From Collinsella aerofaciens (GTDB lineage Bacteria; Actinomycetota; Coriobacteriia; Coriobacteriales; Coriobacteriaceae), in contig NZ_JAQLFP010000015.1 in assembly GCF_028207065.1 (NCBI RefSeq), forward strand, positions 1-57,095: a stretch of 57,095 nucleotides of DNA. Reading direction: 5' to 3'. The notes beneath the pieces were generated by a model, which was not told the DNA's origin, made no database searches, and saw only the letters and a program-made list of their open reading frames with translations. Positions within the stretch are counted from its first letter, which is position 1; the number at the start of each line of letters is the position of its first letter. Both the position numbers and the translations under genes were made by a program. This document shows, in pieces, positions 1 through 8,634 of this stretch.

Positions 1-21
1 CCGGAAGGCGAAGCCTTCCGG
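1..21 (-). terminator. Hairpin downstream of pyruvate kinase, cut by the window edge
   Basis: A perfect 9-bp inverted repeat (CCGGAAGGC / GCCTTCCGG) with a 3-nt loop lies 35 bases past the pyk stop. On the minus strand it would be the end of the pyk transcript. The T-run that would confirm an intrinsic terminator lies outside the window, so it is only a candidate. Confidence 0.5.
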
Positions 22-56
22 GCCCTTTGCAATGCAAACATGCTTGCAAGTACGAC

Positions 57-1517
57 TTAACGCACCTGAGCGACGTAAGCGACGTTGGTCGAGGAGACCT
101 TGTCCTCGAGCTGGACGCTCATGCGGGGATCGCCGGCGGTAGCGACGGTCAAATCGCCAGCCTCGACGTAGCCGAGCTCCTTAGCGGTCTCGATCGCCTT
201 GACGATCGTGCCGTTGACGGTGCCCTGGGTAATCTCGGCCTGATGCGGGATAACGCCCCAGTACATAATCATCTGCTGGACGGCCCACTCGTGGCGGGAG
301 AACGCGCAGATCGGCATGTTGGGACGGAAGTGCGAGATCAGGCGAGCAGTACGACCGGTGGTCGTCGGCACGGTGATGCACTTGGCGCCAACGGTGGTGG
401 CCATGTTCACAGCGGACATACCCACAACGTTGTTGACAACGCGGGTGCCGTGAGCATCGGCCGGAACCTCGAGCGGAGCGTGGGCCGGGAGGTACTTCTC
501 GGTCTCGAGAGCAATGCTGGCCTGCATCTTGACGGCCTCGACCGGGTACTTACCGGCAGCGGACTCGCCAGAGAGCATGACGGCGTCGGTGCCGTCGTAG
601 ATGGCGTTAGCAACGTCGGCAACCTCGGCGCGCGTCGGGCGCGGGTTCTGCTGCATGGAGTCGAGCATCTGCGTAGCGGTGATGACGGGCTTGTAGGCCG
701 CGTTGCACTTGGCGATGATCTCCTTCTGGATGTGCGGAACGAGCTCGGGCTTGATCTCGATACCCAGGTCGCCACGGGCGACCATGATGCCGTCGGAAGC
801 CTCGAGGATCTCGTCGAAGTTCTCGACGCCCAGGGCGCACTCGATCTTCGGGAAGATCGTCACGTGCTCGCCACCGTTCTCGCGGCAAAGCTTGCGGATG
901 CCGCGGACGGACTCGCCGTCACGGATGAAGGAAGCGGCGATGTAGTCGATGTTCTCGGTCAGGCCAAAGAGGATGTCCTGACGATCGCGCTCGGTGATGG
1001 CGGGCAGCGAGATGTTGACGTTGGGCATGTTGACGCCCTTGCGCTCGCCGATCAGGCCGTCGTTCTTAACGACGCAGGTCATGTCCTGGCCGCTGACGGA
1101 CTCGACCTCGAGGGCAACCAGGCCGTCATCGATCAGGATGAGGGAGCCCTTCTCGACCTCGGAAGGCAGAGCCAGGTAGTCGAGGGAGATGTGCTCAGCG
1201 GTGCCGTGGAAATCCTCGGACGTGGGCTGAGCGGTGACGACGATCTTATCGCCGGTCTTGACGGCAACCTTCTTGCCGTCGACCAGAAGGCCGGTGCGGA
1301 CCTCGGGGCCCTTGGTGTCGAGCAGGATGCCGACAGGCAGACCGAGCTCCTTGGAAATACGGCGGACGCGCTCGATGCGACCGTGGTGCTCGTCGTAGGA
1401 GCCGTGCGAGAAGTTAAAACGGGCGACGTTCATGCCCGCCTTGATCATCTCGCGGATGGTCTCGTCGCTATCGCAGGCGGGACCCATGGTGCATACAATC
1501 TTAGTGCGCTTGTACAT
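57..1517 (-). CDS. pyk: Pyruvate kinase
   Basis: Catalyses PEP + ADP to pyruvate + ATP, the last step of glycolysis, in the cytoplasm. The 486-residue product opens with the family N-terminus (RTKIVCTMGP) and has the substrate-loop motif ARFNFSHG, the K/Mg-site segment LLDTKGPEVRTG, the B-domain insertion around residues 70-165, and the signature region IFPKIE...MVARGDLG with ATQMLDSM. The length fits the standard bacterial form without the extra C-terminal PEP-utilising domain. The ATG at 1517 follows a GGAGGT ribosome site, and a TATAAT box lies at 1586-1581 on the minus strand. It is a single gene, divergent from the P-type ATPase. Identification is secure. Confidence 0.97.
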   Translation of the reverse strand: MYKRTKIVCTMGPACDSDETIREMIKAGMNVARFNFSHGSYDEHHGRIERVRRISKELGLPVGILLDTKGPEVRTGLLVDGKKVAVKTGDKIVVTAQPTSEDFHGTAEHISLDYLALPSEVEKGSLILIDDGLVALEVESVSGQDMTCVVKNDGLIGERKGVNMPNVNISLPAITERDRQDILFGLTENIDYIAASFIRDGESVRGIRKLCRENGGEHVTIFPKIECALGVENFDEILEASDGIMVARGDLGIEIKPELVPHIQKEIIAKCNAAYKPVITATQMLDSMQQNPRPTRAEVADVANAIYDGTDAVMLSGESAAGKYPVEAVKMQASIALETEKYLPAHAPLEVPADAHGTRVVNNVVGMSAVNMATTVGAKCITVPTTTGRTARLISHFRPNMPICAFSRHEWAVQQMIMYWGVIPHQAEITQGTVNGTIVKAIETAKELGYVEAGDLTVATAGDPRMSVQLEDKVSSTNVAYVAQVR

Positions 1518-1580
1518 TCAGACCTCCATCTGACATCGTCTTGCGCTGATAGATAAACCATAAGAAATAAAACCGTGTTG

Positions 1581-1586
1581 ATTATA
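1581..1586 (-). promoter_or_regulatory. -10 box of the pyk promoter
   Basis: The minus strand reads TATAAT about 64 bases upstream of the pyk ATG. No good -35 hexamer is visible at 16-18 bases, so the promoter call rests on the perfect -10 alone. Confidence 0.5.
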
Positions 1587-1892
1587 ACGAAATGCCGACC
1601 GAATACCCCATAAAATCGACCGTATGCCGAATTAGAAGTTCATTTTTTGCGGAATAAACGGTATATGAAAAAACTTTACCAACCGCTCCAACCGCTGCTA
1701 TCTGGGCGATATTTCAGTTTGACGATGTGCCGAAGAAAAAACGTTTTATCAATGTTGAGCATCACACGGTCTGCACCGTTGCGTGCGGACCGCATTTCCA
1801 AATGGATTGTTTTGGCTAGACGCGTCGTTTTGGGTTACCATAGCTCCACTATCAACTGCCGCTCAGCACGGCAGCCTTGATGAGCCCTTGCC

Positions 1893-1952
1893 CTTCTCCT
1901 GGGAATTATGATCGGGCATCAATCTGCTGAGTGGCCCGAATCCCAGGAGGGG
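1893..1952 (+). promoter_or_regulatory. Leader hairpin that pairs the ATPase ribosome-binding site
   Basis: CTCCTGGGA (1896-1904) is the exact complement of TCCCAGGAG (1941-1949). The stem extends to 12 bp with two G-U pairs, so that it covers AGGAGGGG, the ribosome site of the gene starting at 1960. A second perfect 6-bp stem sits inside it (TCGGGC 1912-1917 / GCCCGA 1934-1939). The seen structure would mask translation initiation; that it is a metal- or protein-responsive switch is inference. It does not match the conserved core of the yybP-ykoY Mn2+ riboswitch or the M-box as I know them. Confidence 0.6.
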
Positions 1953-1959
1953 ACTCTAT

Positions 1960-4641
1960 ATGCAAAAGGAATACCTGTCCGCCGCGGCGGAGGTGCTCAG
2001 CGACCAAGGTGTCGATGAGAACCTCGGCCTGAGCAACGACGAGGCGTCTTCGCGCCTCGCCAAGACAGGCCCTAACAAGCTCGAGGAAGCCGAGAAGACA
2101 CCGCTGTGGAAGCGTTTCTTTGAGCAGATGGCCGACCCCATGGTCATCATGCTGATCGTTGCCGCCGTCATCAGTGCGCTCACGGGCATGGTCAAGGGCG
2201 AGCCCGACTTTGCCGATGTTGCCATCATCATGTTCGTCGTTATCGTCAACTCGGTGCTGGGCGTGGTCCAGGAAGCCAAGAGCGAGGAGGCCCTCGAGGC
2301 CCTGCAGGAGATGAGTGCGGCGCAGTCCAAGGTGCTGCGCGACGGCAAGCTCGTGCACCTGCCGAGCGCCGAGCTCGTGCCCGGCGACGTGATCATGCTT
2401 GAGGCGGGCGACTCCGTCCCGGCCGACTGCCGCGTGCTCGAGAGCGCCACGATGAAGATCGAAGAGGCCGCGCTCACCGGCGAGTCCGTGCCCGTAGAGA
2501 AGCACGCCAACGTGATCGAGCTTGCCGCGGGCACCGACGACGTGCCGCTCGGCGACCGCAAGAACATGTGCTACATGGGCTCCACCGTCGTGTACGGCCG
2601 CGGCCGCGCCGTCGTGGTCGGCACCGGCATGGATACCGAGATGGGCAAGATCGCCGGCGCCCTGGCCGAGGCCAAGGAAGAACTCACGCCGCTGCAGGTG
2701 AAGCTCGCCGAGCTCAGCCGCATCCTCACCATCATGGTGATCGTCATCTGCGTCGTGATCTTTGGCGTTGACATCCTCCGCCACGGCGTGGGCAACGTCC
2801 TTACCGATCCGACCGCCTTGCTCGACACCTTTATGGTTGCCGTCTCGCTCGCCGTCGCCGCCATCCCCGAGGGCCTGGTCGCCGTCGTGACCATCGTGCT
2901 TTCGCTCGGTGTGACCAAGATGGCTAAGCGCCAGGCGATCATCCGCAAGCTCTCTGCCGTCGAGACCCTCGGCTGCACGCAGACCATTTGCTCCGACAAG
3001 ACCGGCACCCTTACCCAGAACAAGATGACCGTCGTCAAGCACGAGCTCGCTGCGCCCAAGGAGAAGTTCCTGGCCGGTATGGCCCTGTGCTCCGATGCCC
3101 AGTGGGACGAGGAGCTGGGCGAGGCCGTGGGCGAGCCGACCGAGTGCGCGCTCGTCAACGATGCCGGCAAGGCGGGTCTCACCGGCCTGAATGCCGAGCA
3201 CCCGCGCGTGGGCGAGGCCCCGTTCGACTCGGGCCGCAAGATGATGTCCGTGGTCGTCGAGACCCTGGACGGCGAGTACGAGCAGTACACCAAGGGCGCG
3301 CCCGACGTGGTGATCGGCCTGTGCACCCATATCTACGAGGGCGATAAGGTCGTCCCCCTGACCGAGGAGCGCCGCGCCGAGCTCGTGGCGGCCAACAAGG
3401 CCATGGCCGACGAGGCCCTGCGCGTACTGGCGCTGGCAAGTCGCACCTACACCGAGGTCCCGAGCGACTGCAGCCCCGCCGCGCTCGAGCACGACCTGGT
3501 CTTCTGCGGTCTTTCCGGCATGATCGATCCGGTCCGCCCCGAGGTCGCCGACGCCATCCGCGAGGCGCACGACGCCGGAATTCGCACCGTCATGATCACG
3601 GGCGACCATATCGACACTGCCGTGGCCATCGCCAAGCAGCTGGGAATCGTCACCGATCGCAGCCAGGCCATCACCGGCGCCGACCTCGATCGCATGAGCG
3701 ATGAGGAGCTCGACGCGCACATCGAGGACTATGGCGTGTACGCCCGCGTCCAGCCCGAGCACAAGACCCGTATCGTCGAGGCCTGGAAGTCGCGCGACCA
3801 GATCGTCGCCATGACGGGCGACGGCGTCAACGACGCCCCGTCCATCAAGCGCGCCGACATCGGCGTGGGTATGGGCATCACTGGTACCGACGTCACTAAG
3901 AACGTTGCCGACATGGTACTCGCCGACGACAACTTTGCCACCATCATCGGCGCCTGCGAAGAGGGTCGCCGCATCTACGACAACATCCGTAAGGTCATCC
4001 AGTTCCTGCTTTCGGCCAACCTTGCCGAGGTGTTCTCGGTGTTCATCGCCACGCTCATCGGCTTTACCATCTTCCAGCCGGTGCAGCTGCTGTGGGTGAA
4101 CCTGGTTACCGACTGCTTCCCCGCGCTCGCGCTGGGCATGGAGGATGCCGAGGGCGACATCATGAAGCGCAAGCCGCGCAACGCCAAGGACGGCGTCTTT
4201 GCCGGACATATGGGTCTGGACTGCGTGGTTCAGGGCCTGATCATCACCGTGCTGGTGCTGGCGAGCTTCTTTGTGGGCGTGTACTTTGACATGGGCTACA
4301 TCCACATCGCCGATATGATCGCCGGCGCCGCCGACGAAGAAGGCGTGATGATGGCCTTCATCACGCTCAACATGGTCGAGATCTTCCACTGCTTTAACAT
4401 GCGCAGCCGTCGCACGTCGCTGTTTAAGATGAAGAAGCAGAACAAGTGGCTGTGGGCTTCTGCCGCGCTGGCACTTGTGCTGACGGTGATCGTAACCGTG
4501 CAGCCGACGCTTGCCGAGATGTTCTTTGGCCCCGTGACGCTCGAGCTCAAGGGCGTTATCGCCGCGCTGGGCCTTGCCTTCCTGATCATCCCGCTGATGG
4601 AGATCTACAAGGCGATCATGCGCGCGGTCGAAAAAGAGTAA
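1960..4641 (+). CDS. P-type Ca2+-transporting ATPase (P2A type)
   Basis: ATP-driven cation exporter in the cytoplasmic membrane, 893 residues. The actuator motif TGES is near residues 173-176, the phosphorylated aspartate is D346 in DKTGT, and the hinge motif TGDGVNDAP is at 619-627. Transmembrane helix 4 carries IPEGL (302-306), the site I pattern of SERCA-like Ca2+ pumps rather than the CPC of heavy-metal pumps. An N-terminal cation-ATPase domain and four C-terminal helices complete the normal order. Ca2+ is the most likely substrate; Mn2+ is possible. The ATG follows AGGAGGGG, which is engaged in the leader hairpin, so expression is probably controlled at translation. Confidence 0.93.
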   Translation: MQKEYLSAAAEVLSDQGVDENLGLSNDEASSRLAKTGPNKLEEAEKTPLWKRFFEQMADPMVIMLIVAAVISALTGMVKGEPDFADVAIIMFVVIVNSVLGVVQEAKSEEALEALQEMSAAQSKVLRDGKLVHLPSAELVPGDVIMLEAGDSVPADCRVLESATMKIEEAALTGESVPVEKHANVIELAAGTDDVPLGDRKNMCYMGSTVVYGRGRAVVVGTGMDTEMGKIAGALAEAKEELTPLQVKLAELSRILTIMVIVICVVIFGVDILRHGVGNVLTDPTALLDTFMVAVSLAVAAIPEGLVAVVTIVLSLGVTKMAKRQAIIRKLSAVETLGCTQTICSDKTGTLTQNKMTVVKHELAAPKEKFLAGMALCSDAQWDEELGEAVGEPTECALVNDAGKAGLTGLNAEHPRVGEAPFDSGRKMMSVVVETLDGEYEQYTKGAPDVVIGLCTHIYEGDKVVPLTEERRAELVAANKAMADEALRVLALASRTYTEVPSDCSPAALEHDLVFCGLSGMIDPVRPEVADAIREAHDAGIRTVMITGDHIDTAVAIAKQLGIVTDRSQAITGADLDRMSDEELDAHIEDYGVYARVQPEHKTRIVEAWKSRDQIVAMTGDGVNDAPSIKRADIGVGMGITGTDVTKNVADMVLADDNFATIIGACEEGRRIYDNIRKVIQFLLSANLAEVFSVFIATLIGFTIFQPVQLLWVNLVTDCFPALALGMEDAEGDIMKRKPRNAKDGVFAGHMGLDCVVQGLIITVLVLASFFVGVYFDMGYIHIADMIAGAADEEGVMMAFITLNMVEIFHCFNMRSRRTSLFKMKKQNKWLWASAALALVLTVIVTVQPTLAEMFFGPVTLELKGVIAALGLAFLIIPLMEIYKAIMRAVEKE

Positions 4642-4652
4642 CGTTCCTGTCC

Positions 4653-4747
4653 GGGCCCGACCGCCTGCGGGGTTTCCACGGGCACGTCCTCGCCGCTTTG
4701 CGGCTGCGGGATGTGCCCTTAGGAAACCCCTCCCGGCGGGCGGGCCC
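4653..4747. repeat. Elongated imperfect palindrome, about 95 bases
   Basis: The arms GGGCCCGACCGCC (4653-4665) and GGCGGGCGGGCCC (4735-4747) pair with one mismatch. Inside them GGGGTTTCC pairs with GGAAACCCC, then GGGCAC with GTGCCC, and a small CCGC/GCGG hairpin closes the tip. No T-run follows, and a separate normal terminator lies 60 bases downstream. The shape is like a REP/BIME-type unit rather than a terminator; that is an inference. Confidence 0.6.
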
Positions 4748-4806
4748 TGCGGTATCCTTGCTGGCTTTTCTCCCGTGCGGATGAAAAGGGCTGAGGGAAA
4801 GTATGT

Positions 4807-4840
4807 GAGCTGGTCGGGCTTTGCCCGGCCAGCTCTTTTT
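4807..4840 (+). terminator. Strong intrinsic terminator between the ATPase and rsgA
   Basis: A 13-bp stem (GAGCTGGTCGGGC / GCCCGGCCAGCTC, one G-U pair) with a 3-nt loop is followed by TTTTT. It lies upstream of the chosen rsgA start, which argues against the longer reading frame that begins at 4775. Confidence 0.85.
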
Positions 4841-4888
4841 GATTTAAAATACCTGCTCAGTTGTGATTTTTGGTGCTGGGAGGCGTTT

Positions 4889-6073
4889 GTGGCTAAGGCT
4901 AAGGCTAAGGCGAAGAAAAAGACGACGGGGGCGCGGGCTAAGCGTGATCGTCGTCGGAAGCTCGCGACCGAACCCCCTGCATCTGCTGAGGAGTTGCTGG
5001 CGAGTGTACCGGGGCTTGACGCGCTGCAGGATGTTCCGGCGTTTGATGACCTGCCGGTCGATGAAGCTCAGCAGGCTGCCTTTGATGATTTCTGCGCACA
5101 TGCCGAGGAGCCCGAGCAGATGCAGCTTGGCGCCGTGGTGCGCCTGGACCGCGGGTTTCCGCTGGTGGCGACTGCCGATGACACGTTTCGTGCCGAGCAT
5201 GCCGTAGGGTTTGCCAAGTCGCGTGGCGAGGACGAGGTCTTGCTGCCCGCCGTGGGCGACCGCGTGGTGGTTCGCCGCGCTCCCGGGCACGATATGGGCG
5301 TGATTGAGTGCGTGCTGCCGCGCCGTACGAGTTTTGAGCGCTGGCGCGGACGCGCTCGCGGTGAGCGTCAGGTGCTCTGCTCCAACGTGGATAGCGTGCT
5401 GATCGTGCAGGCGCTCGGTGCCGGCGAGGTGCTGCTCGACCGCGTGGCGCGCTCGCTGGTGTTGGCGCTCGACTGCGATGCCGAACCGGTGGTGGTACTC
5501 ACCAAAGCTGACCGCTGCGATGCCGGGGAGCTCGAGCGCGATCTAGACCGCGTGCGCCGCCTGGTGGGTCCGGACGTGCGCGTGATCGTGACGTCCTCTG
5601 CCGAGGGCCGCGGCCTGGACGAGGTCCGTGCCTGCGTGCCTGCCGGGAGCTGCGCCATGATTCTGGGCGAGTCGGGTGCCGGCAAGTCGACGCTGCTCAA
5701 TGCGCTGCTGGGCCACGATACGTTGGCGACCGGCGGTGTGCGCGAACGCGACGACCAGGGCCGTCACACTACCGTCGCGCGCGTGATGGTAGCGCTGCCG
5801 GGCGACGCCGGCGTGATCGCCGATGCCCCGGGCCTGCGCAGCTTACCGCTCGTGGGTCACGAGCGGGGTCTGGCGCGCGCCTTCCCCGAGATTGTCGAGG
5901 CATCGCGCGCGTGCCGGTTTGGCGATTGCACGCATACCCATGAGCCGGGTTGCGCCGTTCGCGAGGCCGAGGACGCCGGGCAGATCGACAGTCTGCGTTT
6001 GGAAACGTTCCAAAACCTGGCGTCATCCATGCGCGTGAGTGCTCAAATGCTCGATCCCGATGTCCATCTGTAA
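4889..6073 (+). CDS. rsgA: Small-ribosomal-subunit biogenesis GTPase RsgA
   Basis: Circularly permuted GTPase that checks 30S subunit maturation. The motif order is G4 (VVLTKADRCD), then G1 (GESGAGKST, about residue 260), then G3 (DAPGLRS), which is diagnostic. An OB-fold precedes it, and a Cys/His zinc site (CRFGDCTHTHEPGC) follows near the C-terminus. The frame is open from 4775, but the GTG at 4889 has GGGAGG six bases upstream and lies after the terminator, giving 394 residues with a lysine/alanine-rich N-terminal tail. It stands alone between two terminators. Confidence 0.94.
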   Translation: MAKAKAKAKKKTTGARAKRDRRRKLATEPPASAEELLASVPGLDALQDVPAFDDLPVDEAQQAAFDDFCAHAEEPEQMQLGAVVRLDRGFPLVATADDTFRAEHAVGFAKSRGEDEVLLPAVGDRVVVRRAPGHDMGVIECVLPRRTSFERWRGRARGERQVLCSNVDSVLIVQALGAGEVLLDRVARSLVLALDCDAEPVVVLTKADRCDAGELERDLDRVRRLVGPDVRVIVTSSAEGRGLDEVRACVPAGSCAMILGESGAGKSTLLNALLGHDTLATGGVRERDDQGRHTTVARVMVALPGDAGVIADAPGLRSLPLVGHERGLARAFPEIVEASRACRFGDCTHTHEPGCAVREAEDAGQIDSLRLETFQNLASSMRVSAQMLDPDVHL

Positions 6074-6091
6074 TTGATTTTTCCTATGACT

Positions 6092-6125
6092 GCCGTCTCC
6101 CAACTGTTCGGGAGACGGCTTTTTT
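6092..6125 (+). terminator. Intrinsic terminator after rsgA
   Basis: GCCGTCTCCC (6092-6101) pairs perfectly with GGGAGACGGC (6110-6119) around an 8-nt loop and is followed by six T. Confidence 0.9.
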
Positions 6126-6163
6126 GCTGCGGAAAAGCCTCGAAACATGCAGTTTGCTGACGT

Positions 6164-6240
6164 GCTGACCAAAACCTTGCCACGAGCTTGACGGGCTGGT
6201 CAGCTTTTGGTCAGCGATTGGTTTGACATCGAAAACCAAG
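6164..6240 (+). promoter_or_regulatory. Inverted repeats upstream of the Tad operon (operator candidate)
   Basis: GCTGACCAAAA (6164-6174) and TTTTGGTCAGC (6205-6215) form a perfect 11-bp inverted repeat, with a further half copy GCTGGTCAGC at 6195-6204. A second pair, TTGGTTT / AAAACCAA, spans about 6219-6240 and overlaps a TTGACA (6223-6228) that could be a -35 box; no good -10 follows. The position, just before a nine-gene operon, suggests a regulator site. The regulator is unknown. Confidence 0.45.
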
Positions 6241-6325
6241 ATTGCGATTGCGCCGCTTTGCACTCTGACCGCCCAGACAATGGTGGTACGGGCATTCGCC
6301 CGGCACTGCCATGAGAGGAGCGGCC

Positions 6326-6985
6326 GTGAACAAGAGCAAGCGCATCGCCATCAGTCTGGTCGCGGGCGTGCTCGCTGCTCTGCTCTGCATGGTTTACGGC
6401 TCATCGATCCGCTCACAAGCCGAACAGGTCCAGGCTGAGACCTTGGCCAAGTACGGTGGCGATCGCGTCGAGGTATGCGTCGCGGCGCGCGATATCGATG
6501 TGGGCGAGACCCTCGATGAGACCAATGTCATAACCCAGGAGTGGCTGACGAGTCTGCTGCCGCGTGACGCGGCGACCGAGCTGCGCCAGGTGCGCGGCGA
6601 CGTGACGACTTCGCGTATTCCCAAAAACGCCGTGATCTGCAATGTCTACACCAAGGTCGAGAGCCGCAAGCTCGAGGTGCCTAAGGGCAAGGTCGCCGTT
6701 TCGGTGGCGGTCGATGCCGAGCACTCGGTCGGCGGTGCTACGGGCGTGGGCAGCTACGTGGATGTGTATGTGCAAAAAGACGGCGTGACCGATCGGCTGT
6801 GCGGCGCGTACGTGATCGATACCAGTGAGGATTCCGGTGCCACGCGCGAGGGCAAGATCGAATGGGTGACGCTGGCGGCTGACCCCGAAGACGTCAAGGA
6901 ACTGCTGGGAGCCTCGGGCAAGGGAACGGTCAGCTTGACGATTCCCGCCACGGCGCGCGGCAAAAAGAGCGGAGGCGACGAGTGA
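6326..6985 (+). CDS. cpaB: Flp pilus assembly protein CpaB/RcpC (SAF domain)
   Basis: 219 residues with one N-terminal membrane helix (about residues 6-24) and an extracytoplasmic SAF domain that begins near VCVAARDIDVGETLDETN. CpaB/RcpC proteins are assembly or secretin-associated factors of Tad pili; in a Gram-positive the role is probably at the outer face of the membrane. An ATG 15 bases earlier is in frame, but the GTG at 6326 has AGAGGAG at good distance, so I prefer it. First gene of the Tad operon; its stop overlaps the next start. Confidence 0.85.
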   Translation: MNKSKRIAISLVAGVLAALLCMVYGSSIRSQAEQVQAETLAKYGGDRVEVCVAARDIDVGETLDETNVITQEWLTSLLPRDAATELRQVRGDVTTSRIPKNAVICNVYTKVESRKLEVPKGKVAVSVAVDAEHSVGGATGVGSYVDVYVQKDGVTDRLCGAYVIDTSEDSGATREGKIEWVTLAADPEDVKELLGASGKGTVSLTIPATARGKKSGGDE

Positions 6986-8634
6986 TGAAGGCGATCTGGC
7001 TTGCGTGCTGCGCGTGCGGCGATTACGGGCTGTTGCAGCGGGAAGTCGAGGGCCGTGATGCGGGTGCACAGGTGCTTCGCGTGGGTGACCTGGACGGGCT
7101 GGTTTCCATGGCGCGGGCGTTTCCGTCGCGCCGCGGGGCTGCCATCATCGCGGCGTCTCTGTTTGATACCGAAGATGTGCGCAAGACTGTTGCGCGCCTG
7201 ACGGCCGAAGGCCGCGTGAGTCGCGTGGTCGTGTTGATAGAAGCGCTCGATCCGTCGGATATCGAGGGGCTGTTTCGCGCGGGGGCGACCGAGGTCATCG
7301 CTGCACACAGTATATGCGGCAACGGGCGCGCGGGCGAGGGAGCGGTTGATTCCGATCGGCGCATGACGATTGAGCCCGATGCTTTTGTTGATAGGGAACC
7401 CGGGGCGCCTCGCGCTACAAGAGGCCCGCGTGTTGATGATTATGGAAAAGCGGAAGCCGAGCATGGTCGGCGCCCCCGGAACCCCCTTGTATACGATGAC
7501 GCTGGAGGGCCGGCGCAGCATGCTGGCGACTCCCCGGCAGTAGATATGGGATACGTGCACGGCGTGAATCTGGCGGATGAACTCGACGAAGTTGAGGGCC
7601 TTGCCGGGTGCGGCGAGTTGTCGCTGATGCAGCATGAGCAGATTGCGCAGAACGAGCCTGCCTCGCAGACCGAACAAGCAGCCATGCCGGCTTGGACGCA
7701 GCACGTGGTTGCGGCGGGGGAGACGGGGACGCTGTCACCGACGCCCGCCCCGCCGCCTCCGATGCCGCCGGCAGACGCTACCGCTCCGCCGCATCGAGCT
7801 CCAGTCATCTGCGCTATTTCGGGTTCGGGCGGTTGCGGCAAGTCGACGATCGTTGCCACCATGGCACACACATCGTCGCTGTTGGGCTTGCGTGCCGCCG
7901 TGCTCGACCTGGACCTGATGTTTGGAAACCTTTACGACTTGTTAGGCGTCGATGCTCCGCGCGATATGGCGGCACTTATCGAGCCGTCGGCGGCGGGCAC
8001 GCTCACCGAGCCGGATATCGTAGCCACATCGATGCGCGTGGCACCGGGCGTTACGCTCTGGGGTCCCGTCGCAGCGCCCGAGCAAGCCGAGCTCATGGCG
8101 CGTCCGGTGGAGCTACTGCTTGATGTTCTGCGTCGCGAATCCGACGTGGTCTTTATCGATACCTCGGTCTTTTGGGGCGACGCCGTGGCGGCTGCGGTGG
8201 CGGCGAGCGACCGTTGCCTGGTCGTTGGCGATGCGGCGGTGTCATCCGCGGCATCGGCATCGCGCGTCATTGAACTGGCAGGTCGAGTAGGTGTGCCGCG
8301 CACGCGCATGAGCGCCGTGTTCAACCGGTTCGGTGCGCGCGGGGCAGACGAGGACGTCGCCATGCGCTTTGAGATTGCCTGTGCGTTAAGCTCCAAGATT
8401 CGTATCGCCGATGGCGGGCAGGATCTCGCCGCGCTCATGGCGTTTGGGCGCGCTGACGAGGCAGTGGGGCAGACCAGCGCTTTTGCGACTAGCGTGCGCG
8501 AGGCCACGCGCGAGATGCTCGTGGAACTGGGGTGCGCCGTCGGCCCTTGGAGCGATATGGTCGCCGACCGTGCAACGCGCACCGAACGTCCGCGTATCCG
8601 CCTTCCCTGGTCGCGCGAGGGTGATCAGCGATGA
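6985..8634 (+). CDS. tadZ: TadZ/CpaE-like pilus-localising ATPase
   Basis: 549 residues. The N-terminal part (to about residue 115) looks like a degenerate receiver domain (SRVVVLIEALDPSDIEGLFRAG), the middle is a long low-complexity and proline-rich linker ending in PTPAPPPPMPP, and the C-terminal part is a MinD/ParA-type ATPase with the Walker A GSGGCGKST near residues 280-288 and the switch segment VLDLDLMFGN. This is the TadZ/CpaE layout; the protein places the pilus machine at the pole or site of assembly. The ATG overlaps the cpaB stop (TGATG); a GTG one codon earlier is equally possible. Confidence 0.87.
   Translation: MKAIWLACCACGDYGLLQREVEGRDAGAQVLRVGDLDGLVSMARAFPSRRGAAIIAASLFDTEDVRKTVARLTAEGRVSRVVVLIEALDPSDIEGLFRAGATEVIAAHSICGNGRAGEGAVDSDRRMTIEPDAFVDREPGAPRATRGPRVDDYGKAEAEHGRRPRNPLVYDDAGGPAQHAGDSPAVDMGYVHGVNLADELDEVEGLAGCGELSLMQHEQIAQNEPASQTEQAAMPAWTQHVVAAGETGTLSPTPAPPPPMPPADATAPPHRAPVICAISGSGGCGKSTIVATMAHTSSLLGLRAAVLDLDLMFGNLYDLLGVDAPRDMAALIEPSAAGTLTEPDIVATSMRVAPGVTLWGPVAAPEQAELMARPVELLLDVLRRESDVVFIDTSVFWGDAVAAAVAASDRCLVVGDAAVSSAASASRVIELAGRVGVPRTRMSAVFNRFGARGADEDVAMRFEIACALSSKIRIADGGQDLAALMAFGRADEAVGQTSAFATSVREATREMLVELGCAVGPWSDMVADRATRTERPRIRLPWSREGDQR

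Larger units (their letters stand above)
1518..1959. other. Divergent intergenic region pyk / P-type ATPase
   Basis: 442 bases without a convincing gene. The left half is AT-rich for this genome and holds the pyk promoter. The right end holds a weak promoter for the ATPase (TTGGCT at 1812-1817, 18 bases, TACCAT at 1836-1841), a small hairpin (CTGCCG 1856-1861 / CGGCAG 1869-1874), and the RBS-pairing hairpin described separately. Nothing is recognised in about 1600-1800. Confidence 0.5.

Noticed and set aside
1839..1959. yybP-ykoY Mn2+ riboswitch or M-box before the P-type ATPase
   Set aside because: The conserved loop sequences of those classes are not present; only the RBS-pairing hairpin is supported.
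1906..4389. Very long open frame on the minus strand opposite the P-type ATPase, and similar long antisense frames at 27-1556, 23031-24704, 40733-42685 and 54864-56678
   Set aside because: They lie fully opposite well-identified genes, have low-complexity His/Asp/Gly/Leu-rich products and no ribosome sites; they arise from high-GC codon use.
4775..4888. Longer N-terminus of RsgA from the ATG at 4775
   Set aside because: A strong terminator lies inside this stretch, and the GTG at 4889 has a good ribosome site.
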